Below, piece by piece: positions 1 through 5,872 of a DNA stretch of 10,827 bases. The notes below the pieces were generated by a model that searched no databases, was not told where the DNA came from, and was given only the letters and a program-made list of their open reading frames with translations. Position 1 is the first letter of the stretch, and every line of letters starts with the position of its first letter. The translations under genes and the position numbers were made by a program. The DNA comes from Actinomycetota bacterium (GTDB lineage: Bacteria; Actinomycetota; Actinomycetes; Nanopelagicales; Nanopelagicaceae), in the NCBI GenBank assembly GCA_947488645.1, contig CANLAC010000034.1, forward strand, positions 1 through 10,827, written 5' to 3'.

Positions 1-105
1 CGAGAAGAGTATTAAGGTTCCAACGAAAACAATAAAGAGACCGAGTTCAGGTACTTTTTGAAATATCTGAACTTTCTTTTTTGCATCAAGACTCATGGTC
101 ACCAT
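1..105 (-). CDS. Sugar ABC transporter permease (RbsC-like), N-terminal fragment
   Basis: Reading the minus strand from 105 gives 35 codons to the window edge, ending in the stretch PELGLFIVFVGTLILFS after a basic cytoplasmic segment (DAKKK). A short charged N-terminus, then Pro-Glu and a first membrane helix, is typical of RbsC/XylH-type permeases (BPD_transp_2). The ATG at 105 is preferred over in-frame GTG 102 and ATG 96 because AGGAG (complement of 117-121) lies 11 nt upstream of it. The gene diverges from the complete sugar transporter at 315. It is therefore probably the first visible gene of a second sugar-uptake operon. Only the N-terminus is present, so family assignment rests on one helix and on context. 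Confidence 0.65.
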   Translation of the reverse strand, partial: MVTMSLDAKKKVQIFQKVPELGLFIVFVGTLILFS

Positions 106-210
106 AATGAACCAAACTCCTCACGTGATTACTAACCAGTAACTCACTAGATAACTTTTTGTTATCAAGGAAATCATGACTAGCATGCATAGCCTCGCCC
201 CCTTGAACCA

Positions 211-239
211 TTGACTTTAAGTAAGTCTTCAGGAATCAT
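211..239 (+). promoter_or_regulatory. Candidate promoter of the sugar-binding protein operon
   Basis: TTGACT (211-216) matches the -35 consensus at five of six positions. Seventeen bases later AATCAT (234-239) matches the -10 consensus at four of six. Transcription would begin near 246, giving a leader of about 70 nt. The inverted repeat at 245-259 would lie at the start site. Low information content; other promoters are possible. Confidence 0.35.
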
Positions 240-297
240 ACCTAACAATAGTTAATTGTAAACAGTTAAATTGATGTTTATTTTTAGCTTCTACTCT

Positions 298-305
298 AGG
301 AGGAG
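298..305 (+). promoter_or_regulatory. Strong ribosome binding site of the binding-protein gene
   Basis: AGGAGGAG lies 9 nt before the ATG at 315. It is the strongest Shine-Dalgarno match in the window, which fits a protein made in large amounts. Confidence 0.8.
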
Positions 306-314
306 TGTTAAAGA

Positions 315-1388
315 ATGATCAAAAAGCATAAGAGAAGTAGAAATACCTTAAAGATAATGGCTTTGCTCTCAGTTTCTGCGCTTTTGTTAACAGCCTGTTC
401 ATCAGACACAGCTGATAACGCTGCAACTGGAGATGCTGGCGGAACAGCTGCTTCAAAGGTTTATACACCTTTGTCAACAGCGCCATGCGATTTGAGCGAA
501 AAGTCAATTACTTTCTTGTCAGTTCTTAAGGGTCACCCAACTCTTAGACTTTGGCAACAAGGTTTCTTGGATCAAGCAAATTCACTTGGATTTAAGAGCG
601 CAACAATCGTTTCACCTGATGAAGCTGACTGGACTAAGGCAGTAACACTTGGTGAAGGCGTTCTTGCAACTGGCACTGATGGAGTTGTACTTGGCTTCGT
701 TGACCCAGTTGAAAAAGATCTCATTGCAAAATTTGCAGCGAAGAAGATTCCAGTAGTAGTTGGACACGTTCAGACTAAGCCAGAAGAATACCCTGGCGTA
801 ATTGCTTATGCGGCTTTCGATCCAAAGGCATGGGGTGCTGATGCAGCCGATGCAATTGGTGAAAAAATTGGCGGTAAGGGAACTGTTGCAGTTACTGAGG
901 GCGGATTCAACCCAGTAGAAGATGCTGTTGCAGCCTCTTTCACCGCTCGTATGAACGAAAAGTATCCAGATGTTAAGGTTCTAAAGCCAGCTGAAGAAGG
1001 ATTCGATGTACCTAAGGCGATTGCTAAAGCAGTTGCTATTGCACTCGCAAATCCAGATCTAGTTGGAGCAGTTGGAACTACAGGCGGAAGCCCTGTTACA
1101 TGGGCTGGAGCATCCGATCAAATTGGAAAGTCAATTTGGGCTATCGGACCTGATGCAACACGTCCAAATCTTGACGCCGTTCGCGACGGAAAGATTCTTG
1201 GAATTGCTGCACAGCCAGGCTATGAAGAACATCAAATGGCGGTTGACATTGTTGCTAACGCAATCTGTGGAAACGCACCAGCACAATATGCTAATGATTT
1301 GCCAACACCTATCGTCTTTGCTGATGGATTGGCACCTTATTACCAAGTTGTAGATGCAATTGATGCTCGCGTAGCAAAGAAAGAATAA
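315..1388 (+). CDS. Sugar ABC transporter substrate-binding lipoprotein (RbsB-like, Peripla_BP_4)
   Basis: A 357-aa extracytoplasmic binding protein that should capture a sugar or polyol and hand it to the permease at 3044. Residues 1-28 form a lipoprotein signal: basic start (KKHKRSR), hydrophobic core, and lipobox L25-T26-A27-C28, with Cys28 as the lipid anchor. A low-complexity Ala/Gly/Thr/Asp linker follows to about residue 47. The rest is a type I (ribose-binding-like) fold, with the first strand at SITFLSVLKGHPTLRLWQQGFLDQA and alternating segments such as DGVVLGFVDP, KIPVVVGHV and LVGAVGTTGG. Cys58 and Cys318 are the only other cysteines and could form a disulfide. Codon choice (many AAG, GTT and CTT) looks more expression-adapted than in the ATPase downstream. 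A strong hairpin follows the stop, so this gene is probably expressed above its operon partners. The substrate cannot be read from the sequence. Confidence 0.9.
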   Translation: MIKKHKRSRNTLKIMALLSVSALLLTACSSDTADNAATGDAGGTAASKVYTPLSTAPCDLSEKSITFLSVLKGHPTLRLWQQGFLDQANSLGFKSATIVSPDEADWTKAVTLGEGVLATGTDGVVLGFVDPVEKDLIAKFAAKKIPVVVGHVQTKPEEYPGVIAYAAFDPKAWGADAADAIGEKIGGKGTVAVTEGGFNPVEDAVAASFTARMNEKYPDVKVLKPAEEGFDVPKAIAKAVAIALANPDLVGAVGTTGGSPVTWAGASDQIGKSIWAIGPDATRPNLDAVRDGKILGIAAQPGYEEHQMAVDIVANAICGNAPAQYANDLPTPIVFADGLAPYYQVVDAIDARVAKKE

Positions 1389-1459
1389 TTAAGAAGAACT
1401 AAGAGATATACGGTGAACCAAGCTACTGTTTAGAAGTAGCTTGGTTCACCTTCTTAATT
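1387..1459 (+). terminator. Strong compound hairpin between binding-protein and ATPase genes (attenuator or mRNA stabiliser)
   Basis: GGTGAACCAAGCTACT (1412-1427) and its exact complement (1435-1450) form a perfect 16-bp stem with a 7-nt loop. Around it, AATTAAGAA (1387-1395, overlapping the TAA stop) can pair with TTCTTAATT (1451-1459), leaving a 16-nt bulge on the left side. No T-run follows, so a complete intrinsic terminator is doubtful. In sugar ABC operons a hairpin after the binding-protein gene commonly protects the upstream mRNA or partly terminates transcription (malE-malF is the known case). That is the likeliest role here, because the downstream genes have no obvious promoter of their own. 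Confidence 0.8.
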
Positions 1460-1508
1460 GCTGATTTAATCTCGCTTTTATACATTTAATGAGGGAAGGT
1501 AAATGTAA

Positions 1509-3047
1509 ATGTCTAGTTTATCGAGCACTACTTACGCCCTTGAAATGATAAAGATTCACAAAACCTTTGGTCCAGTCGTTGCATTGGATGATGTTTGGCT
1601 CAAAGTAAAAGTTGGAACCATCCATGGACTTATTGGGCAAAATGGTGCTGGCAAATCAACATTAATGAAAATTCTTAGTGGTATATATCCGAATGGCACC
1701 TTTGATGGTGAAATAAGCGTTGCAGGCGAAAGCGTGAAGATGAGTTCACCGCTTGACGCACAAGTGCGCGGCATCGCTATTGTTCCCCAAGAAATCACGG
1801 TAGCTGACACTCTTACCGTGGCAGAGAATATTCTGCTTTCTGAATTCGGAATGAATCCAAGAGGGATCTATTCCAAGAAAAAGAGTTCACAAAAAATAGA
1901 AGAGTTTTTGATTGCGAATGAAATACCGCTCAATGCCGATCAACTTGTATCTGAACTTAGTCTGCACAAAAGACAAATTCTAATGATAGCTAGTGCTCTT
2001 TATAAGGCACCTAAGGTTCTGGTTTTGGATGAACCAACTTCAAGTCTGACTTCTGATGAAATTGAAAATCTATTTTCTATCGTGAGAAACTTAAAGAAGC
2101 GCGGATTTACAACTGTTTTCATCACTCACAAACTCCCAGAGATACTTGAGTTGTGTGACGCAGTTTCGATCTTGCGTGATGGCAAAACGGTTCGAACAAG
2201 TGAGCGCTCAGAATTTGATGCAAATCAATTAGTTAGCGACATGATTGGAAGAAAACTAGGCGATCTTTATCCTGCAAAAACAGATTTACCAAAGAATGCA
2301 AAAGTTATTTTTTCAGCACGTGATTTAGTTGTTGAGAACCCGCGCAAACCTGGGGAGAAAATGGTGTCTGCGTTTTCTTTCGATCTACATGCTGGTGAAA
2401 TTCTTGGTCTAGGAGGGCTCGTAGGCTCTGGAAGAACTGAGATTCTTCGTGCACTCTATGGAGACAATCGAGTGTTAGCTGGAAAACTCGAATTAGAGGG
2501 TAAGGAAATTTCCTCCACAAATATCCCTTCTGCAATCAATTCTGGCTTTGGATATGTAACTGAAGATAGGAAATTGGAAGGTCTCTTTTTCAATTTGGAA
2601 ATTAGGTCAAATGCGACAGCTAGCATCTTGGATAAGTTCACTAGATTCGGAACCTTACAAAAGAGGAGAGAAAAGGTTGTTGCAAAAGAGATCACTGAAT
2701 CTCTGGCTGTAAAGCCCCAAGACATCTTCGAGATGATTGCCAATTTGAGTGGTGGCAATCAACAGAAAGTCCTAATCGGTAAGGGCTTATTGGCAAAGCC
2801 AATTATTTTCATGCTTGATGAACCCACAAAAGGCGTTGATATCGCTTCCAAGGCTGAGATTTATCGAATCGTTAGCGATTTAGCAAAGCAAGGAGTTGGC
2901 ATTATTTTGGTATCGAGTGAATTTCCAGAATTATTAGCACTTTCTCATCGGATATTAGTTTTTTCAGGCGGTGCAATGATTGGCGAAATGACAGGTGATT
3001 CCACTAAAGAGCAGGAATTAATGATGATGGCGATTGGTCAATCATGA
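1509..3047 (+). CDS. Sugar ABC transporter ATP-binding protein, two ATPase domains (RbsA/MglA/XylG type)
   Basis: A 512-aa cytoplasmic protein with two fused nucleotide-binding domains that powers carbohydrate import by the CUT2 class, the usual length for the family. Domain 1 has Walker A GQNGAGKS (43-50), Q-loop Q94, a degenerate signature L150-S-L-H-K-R-Q and Walker B LVLDEP (171-176). Domain 2 has a modified Walker A GLVGSGRT (303-310, Arg309 replacing the catalytic-site Lys), a canonical signature NLSGGNQQK (from 412) and Walker B with D437-E438. The Arg in the second P-loop is normal for this family. The start at 1509 is set by GAGGGAAGG (1491-1499), 9 nt upstream. An in-frame ATG at 1503 is followed at once by TAA and cannot be used. 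The stop overlaps the permease ATG by 4 nt (ATGA), indicating translational coupling. Confidence 0.93.
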   Translation: MSSLSSTTYALEMIKIHKTFGPVVALDDVWLKVKVGTIHGLIGQNGAGKSTLMKILSGIYPNGTFDGEISVAGESVKMSSPLDAQVRGIAIVPQEITVADTLTVAENILLSEFGMNPRGIYSKKKSSQKIEEFLIANEIPLNADQLVSELSLHKRQILMIASALYKAPKVLVLDEPTSSLTSDEIENLFSIVRNLKKRGFTTVFITHKLPEILELCDAVSILRDGKTVRTSERSEFDANQLVSDMIGRKLGDLYPAKTDLPKNAKVIFSARDLVVENPRKPGEKMVSAFSFDLHAGEILGLGGLVGSGRTEILRALYGDNRVLAGKLELEGKEISSTNIPSAINSGFGYVTEDRKLEGLFFNLEIRSNATASILDKFTRFGTLQKRREKVVAKEITESLAVKPQDIFEMIANLSGGNQQKVLIGKGLLAKPIIFMLDEPTKGVDIASKAEIYRIVSDLAKQGVGIILVSSEFPELLALSHRILVFSGGAMIGEMTGDSTKEQELMMMAIGQS

Positions 3048-4003
3048 GAGTTAACTTGAGAAGTTCCGCGCAATTGTCTCCATTTGTAAAAAGGGTGATT
3101 TTTGTGGCTGTTGTATTTGCCATTTTTGCAGGACTTAATCCAGCTTTTGCAAATTACGCCAGTATTCTCTCAATCATTCAAGGAATTGCATTTGTAGGGA
3201 TTGCATCAGTTTTCTTGGTGTTGCTGATTACTGCTGGAGAGTTCGACATCTCAATCGGTGCCACTGCAGCACTAAGTGCTTTGACTCCGGCAATTTTGGT
3301 TACTAAACAAGGTTACAACATTCCGACGGCACTGTTAATTACCTTAGGAGTCGGTGCTTCAGTTGGTTTACTAAATGGCTTAATTGTGATCTATGGAAAA
3401 GTTCCCTCATTTATTGCAACGATTGCCATGTTGTTCATGTGTAAGAGTTTCGCAACATACATCTCTGAAGGTAAAGGAATTTCAGACTTCCCAGATTTAT
3501 ACGATGGATTCAAGCAGACTCTATTTGGACAGTACTTCTCAATATTGGTTTTTATCGCCTTTATTTTCGTAGGTGAGTTCATTCTTAACCGAACTAATTT
3601 TGGAAAGGTTATCGCTGCAGTTGGTAGTAACCCGGAAGCTGCTCGAACTGCAGGAATTAATGCCAATCGGGTTAAGTTGATCCTTTTCGTGGCAACTGGA
3701 TGTGGCGCAGCTTTGGCTGGATTTCTCTCTTTAGTCCACTTCAATAGCGCGTGGTTCACCCTAGGTTCTGGCTGGGAGTTGTTAGCAATTGCTGGCTTGG
3801 TTATTGGTGGTACAAGTTTGTTTGGAGGAAGAGGAACAGTCATCGGGCTATTTCTGGGGTTGCTCCTCATGCAAGTTGTGGCCAGCGGAATGGTCGCATC
3901 ACGTATCGATCCGTGGTGGCAGACCGTAATCACTGGAGTAATTGTATTAGTCTCACTGAGCGTCGACATGAAACGAAAGAAGGTTAAAACCGATGCCACC
4001 TAA
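3044..4003 (+). CDS. Sugar ABC transporter permease (RbsC/XylH-like, BPD_transp_2)
   Basis: A 319-aa integral membrane protein forming, as a homodimer, the channel of the importer whose ATPase is encoded at 1509. About nine to ten hydrophobic segments are visible, from RVIFVAVVFAIFAGL (residues 17-31) to VITGVIVLVSLSV near the end. The family motif after helix 2-3 is A64-G-E-F-D-I-S-I-G72, corresponding to GGIDLSVG in RbsC. The EAA-like cytoplasmic loop is GSNPEAARTAGIN, which contacts the ATPase. A second conserved stretch is IGGTSLFGGRGTVIG. There is no signal peptide, as usual. The start codon sits inside the ATPase stop (ATGA), and the gene overlaps the next one by 11 nt. It is therefore central in a tightly coupled three-gene unit. 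Confidence 0.92.
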   Translation: MRVNLRSSAQLSPFVKRVIFVAVVFAIFAGLNPAFANYASILSIIQGIAFVGIASVFLVLLITAGEFDISIGATAALSALTPAILVTKQGYNIPTALLITLGVGASVGLLNGLIVIYGKVPSFIATIAMLFMCKSFATYISEGKGISDFPDLYDGFKQTLFGQYFSILVFIAFIFVGEFILNRTNFGKVIAAVGSNPEAARTAGINANRVKLILFVATGCGAALAGFLSLVHFNSAWFTLGSGWELLAIAGLVIGGTSLFGGRGTVIGLFLGLLLMQVVASGMVASRIDPWWQTVITGVIVLVSLSVDMKRKKVKTDAT

Positions 4004-4784
4004 GGCTTCGTTTATCCCCAATAGATTTGATAACAAAGTTGTAATTGTTACGGGAGCAGAGTCAGGTATCGGCAAAGCAACCGCAACTAGATTTGCGCAA
4101 GAAGGTGCGATTGTTTATGGCCTAGGCTTGCGTGCAGAAATTGGCGATGCTTGGGTTAAAGAAATGGCTAGTTCTGGTTTAAAGGTTGTTTTCACCGTTT
4201 GTGACTTGAGAAAATCGGCTGAGATAGCAAAAGTTGTCAATGGAATTGGAGATGCTAACTCCGGAATTGATGTTGTTGTTAACAATGCCGGAACATTCTT
4301 ATTTCGAGCAGTTGATGAAACTACGGAAGATGAATGGGATAACGTTTTAGATACTAATCTAAAAGGTGTTTTCTTAGTTTCAAAGTATGCAATACCGTTT
4401 TTGCGCAAAAGAGGTGGTGGGTCAATTATTAATGTCGCCTCTGTGCATGCATTTGCAACGATGGAGAAGGTCGCTGCTTACGCAGCTAGCAAAGGCGCTG
4501 TCGTAGCTTTGAGCAGACAAATGGCAATTGATTACACAAAAGATTTAATTAGAGTTAATTCAGTAGTTGTGGGTGGCGTGGATACAGATATGTCTACTGC
4601 TCATGCATTAGCAATCGGCAGACCGCTTGCAGATCTTGGATTTGATTCGGATGAAACTAAACTAGGCAGAGCTGCTCAGCCACATGAAATTGCTGCAGGT
4701 ATTACCTTCTTGGCCTCATCCGATGCCTCATTTGTAATCGGGGCACCTTTCATCATCGATGGCGGGCTTTTAACCGATCTTTAG
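3993..4784 (+). CDS. Short-chain dehydrogenase/reductase, probably acting on the imported sugar or polyol
   Basis: A 263-aa classical SDR, an NAD(P)-dependent oxidoreductase of the cytoplasm. Visible motifs are the Rossmann glycine motif T20-G-A-E-S-G-I-G27, the adenine-ring segment D71-L72, N97-N-A-G100, and the catalytic tetrad N122, S150, Y163 and K167 (YAASK), all intact. Residue 47 after the second strand is Arg, where NAD-dependent enzymes usually have an acid, so NADP use is possible but uncertain. The C-terminus holds the usual PHEIAAGITFLASSDASFVIGAPFIIDGG segment. The ATG lies 11 nt inside the permease gene, so translation is coupled to sugar uptake. A role as sugar or polyol dehydrogenase, the first catabolic step, is inferred from the operon only. 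The exact substrate cannot be named. Confidence 0.88.
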   Translation: MPPKASFIPNRFDNKVVIVTGAESGIGKATATRFAQEGAIVYGLGLRAEIGDAWVKEMASSGLKVVFTVCDLRKSAEIAKVVNGIGDANSGIDVVVNNAGTFLFRAVDETTEDEWDNVLDTNLKGVFLVSKYAIPFLRKRGGGSIINVASVHAFATMEKVAAYAASKGAVVALSRQMAIDYTKDLIRVNSVVVGGVDTDMSTAHALAIGRPLADLGFDSDETKLGRAAQPHEIAAGITFLASSDASFVIGAPFIIDGGLLTDL

Positions 4785-4816
4785 TATTGAATCCAAAACA
4801 TTTCTTAATCGCCTCT

Positions 4817-4836
4817 GGTGGAGATCACGCTCCATC
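4817..4836 (+). terminator. Weak hairpin after the sugar operon
   Basis: GGTGGAG (4817-4823) pairs with CTCCATC (4830-4836), seven pairs including one G-U, around a 6-nt loop, beginning 33 nt after the dehydrogenase stop. No T-run follows. It may end the operon transcript ahead of the tRNA gene, but it is short. Confidence 0.3.
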
Positions 4837-4840
4837 TGGA

Positions 4841-4871
4841 TTGCAGGATTCACCCCTGTTTAGCCTAAGAT
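4841..4871 (+). promoter_or_regulatory. Possible tRNA promoter
   Basis: TAAGAT (4866-4871) fits four of six -10 positions and lies 8 nt before the tRNA. TTGCAG (4841-4846) is a weak -35 with a long 19-nt spacer. The position is suggestive, but the match is weak. Confidence 0.25.
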
Positions 4872-4879
4872 TCGGTTTG

Positions 4880-4955
4880 GCCCCGATAGCCCAATGGCAG
4901 AGGCAGAGGACTTAAAATCCTCCCAGTGTGGGTTCGACCCCCACTCGGGGCACCA
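4880..4955 (+). tRNA. tRNA-Leu(UAA), short variable loop, CCA encoded
   Basis: The acceptor stem GCCCCGA (4880-4886) pairs fully with TCGGGGC (4945-4951), then comes discriminator A and encoded CCA. The D-arm starts GCCC and its loop has the GG pair. The anticodon stem GAGGA/TCCTC encloses loop CTTAAAA, giving anticodon UAA, which reads the leucine codon UUA. The T-arm is GTGGG-TTCGACC-CCCAC. The variable region is only CCAGT (5 nt), so the molecule is 76 nt and class I in shape, whereas bacterial leucine tRNAs normally have a long variable arm. The identity Leu is from the anticodon alone. Confidence 0.9.
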
Positions 4956-4988
4956 TTTCTAAGGCACTTTTAAGCATGTAGGCGCGCT

Positions 4989-4994
4989 TATATT
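4989..4994 (+). promoter_or_regulatory. Candidate -10 box of the yccA-family gene
   Basis: TATATT matches the -10 consensus at five of six positions. No convincing -35 box lies 17 nt upstream. A start near 5001 would give a leader of about 80 nt that contains the hairpin at 5039-5057. A transcript reading through from the tRNA is also possible, since no terminator is visible between them. Confidence 0.3.
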
Positions 4995-5038
4995 TCGCAC
5001 CAGAGGATTCTTGTGCGTACGATTATGGTGCTTCACAA

Positions 5039-5073
5039 CCACGGAAACTCTCCGTGGCCCTACAAAAGGAGAG
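5039..5073 (+). promoter_or_regulatory. Leader hairpin with alternative pairing to the ribosome binding site
   Basis: CCACGGA (5039-5045) and TCCGTGG (5051-5057) form a perfect 7-bp stem with loop AACTC. CTCTCC (5048-5053), made of the loop end and the start of the right arm, is exactly complementary to GGAGAG (5068-5073), the Shine-Dalgarno region of the next gene. The two pairings exclude each other. This is the layout of a translational switch, though it does not match any riboswitch class I can name. Confidence 0.45.
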
Positions 5074-5079
5074 AAAGAT

Positions 5080-5868
5080 ATGCGCAGTTCAAACCCTGTT
5101 CTTGGACGGGCGTTTAATCAGCGTGGATACGCTGCATTTGATCCGAGCACAATTAACTCAGACCCAGCAGCGCTAGAGAATTTGTATAACTCACCTGCAG
5201 CTTCATCATTGCGTACAGGTCGTATGACTATTGATGATGTTGTTACACGCACCGGAATTTTGTTTGCGGTTCTTGTGTCTGTCGGTGCAGTTGCATGGAC
5301 ACTTAACCTCGGTGGCGGAGCGCTCATGCTCGGCTTCATCGGTGGACTTGTCCTTGGAATGGTAAATGCATTTAGCAAGACAGTTAAGCCAGCACTTGCA
5401 ATTGCATATGCAGCTTTCCAAGGTCTTGCACTTGGCACACTTAGCCACCTATACAACACTGTCTATGACGGAATTGTTAGCCAGGCAATCCTTGTAACAA
5501 TCAGTGCATTTGCTGGAATGTTGTTTGCTTATAAGAGCGGACGTATTCGTGTAACACCTAAGTTCACTAAGGTTCTAACTACAGCACTTATTGGCTACCT
5601 AGTTCTTGGACTAGTTTCATTTGTTGCTTACCTGTTCACAGGATCAAGTGTCTATAACGTTGGCGGACTTGGATTAATCATCGCAACTGGTGGAATGGTT
5701 CTTGCAGCCTTCTTCTTGATCCTTGATTTTGATTCAATTCAAAATGGAATCGCAGCAGGAGCTCCTGAGTCAGAGTCATGGAGAGCAGCATTTGGTCTCA
5801 TGGTGACAATCATTTGGCTTTATATGGAAGTTCTACGCGTGCTTTCAATCTTGCGTGGCAACGACTAA
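5080..5868 (+). CDS. Bax inhibitor-1/YccA family membrane protein
   Basis: A 262-aa integral membrane protein of the Bax inhibitor-1-like family in its actinobacterial form. The N-terminus MRSSNPVLGRAFNQRGYAAFD is the signature start of that form. A soluble segment of about 60 residues is followed by seven hydrophobic segments, for example GILFAVLVSVGAVAWTLNL, GGALMLGFIGGLVLGMVNAF, AILVTISAFAGMLFAY and AAFGLMVTIIWLYMEVLRVLSIL at the C-terminus. Acidic residues near the end (LILDFDSIQNG) correspond to the Asp pair linked to pH sensing or ion leak in the family. The cellular role in bacteria is poorly defined; membrane stress or proteolysis control is proposed for YccA. The ATG at 5080 is chosen over the in-frame ATG at 5011 because AAAAGGAGAG lies just upstream and the 23 extra residues (MCVRLWCFTTTETLRG and so on) do not resemble the family. 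Confidence 0.87.
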   Translation: MRSSNPVLGRAFNQRGYAAFDPSTINSDPAALENLYNSPAASSLRTGRMTIDDVVTRTGILFAVLVSVGAVAWTLNLGGGALMLGFIGGLVLGMVNAFSKTVKPALAIAYAAFQGLALGTLSHLYNTVYDGIVSQAILVTISAFAGMLFAYKSGRIRVTPKFTKVLTTALIGYLVLGLVSFVAYLFTGSSVYNVGGLGLIIATGGMVLAAFFLILDFDSIQNGIAAGAPESESWRAAFGLMVTIIWLYMEVLRVLSILRGND

Positions 5869-5872
5869 TTAG

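Larger units (their letters stand above)
106..314. promoter_or_regulatory. Divergent intergenic regulatory region between two sugar transport operons
   Basis: This 209-bp gap separates divergent start codons and should hold both promoters. It contains the perfect palindrome TCACGTGA (121-128) and three inverted repeats, each with a 5-nt spacer: GATAAC/GTTATC (150-155, 161-166), GACTT/AAGTC (213-217, 223-227) and ACAAT/ATTGT (245-249, 255-259). The last two sit on or next to the candidate plus-strand promoter, where a repressor would act. No regulator gene is in the window. The arms are short and AT-rich, so some may be chance. Confidence 0.5.

Noticed and set aside
1063..1353. 96-codon plus-strand frame inside the binding-protein gene.
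   Set aside because: Overlaps a well-supported gene in another frame and shows no domain or initiation signal.
3391..3999. 202-codon open frame on the minus strand, opposite the permease gene.
   Set aside because: It lies wholly antisense to a clear permease, has Pro/Thr/Asn-rich composition typical of antisense frames of membrane proteins, and no recognisable domain.
5006..5029. TTGTGC (5011) with TATGGT (5024) as a promoter.
   Set aside because: The spacer is only 7 nt, so they cannot act as a -35/-10 pair.
5011..5079. In-frame N-terminal extension of the YccA-family protein from ATG 5011.
   Set aside because: No ribosome binding site there. The 23 residues do not resemble the family, and the region forms a leader hairpin. 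The ATG at 5080 has a strong Shine-Dalgarno.
5118..5459. 113- and 80-codon minus-strand frames opposite the YccA-family gene, one Cys/Lys-rich.
   Set aside because: Cys/Lys richness arises from the antisense of GCA- and CTT-rich codons. The plus-strand gene is convincing, and no ribosome site was seen.
5840..5861. Short TTGC/GCAA palindrome as a terminator for the MFS gene.
   Set aside because: Only four pairs with a 3-nt loop; too weak to call.
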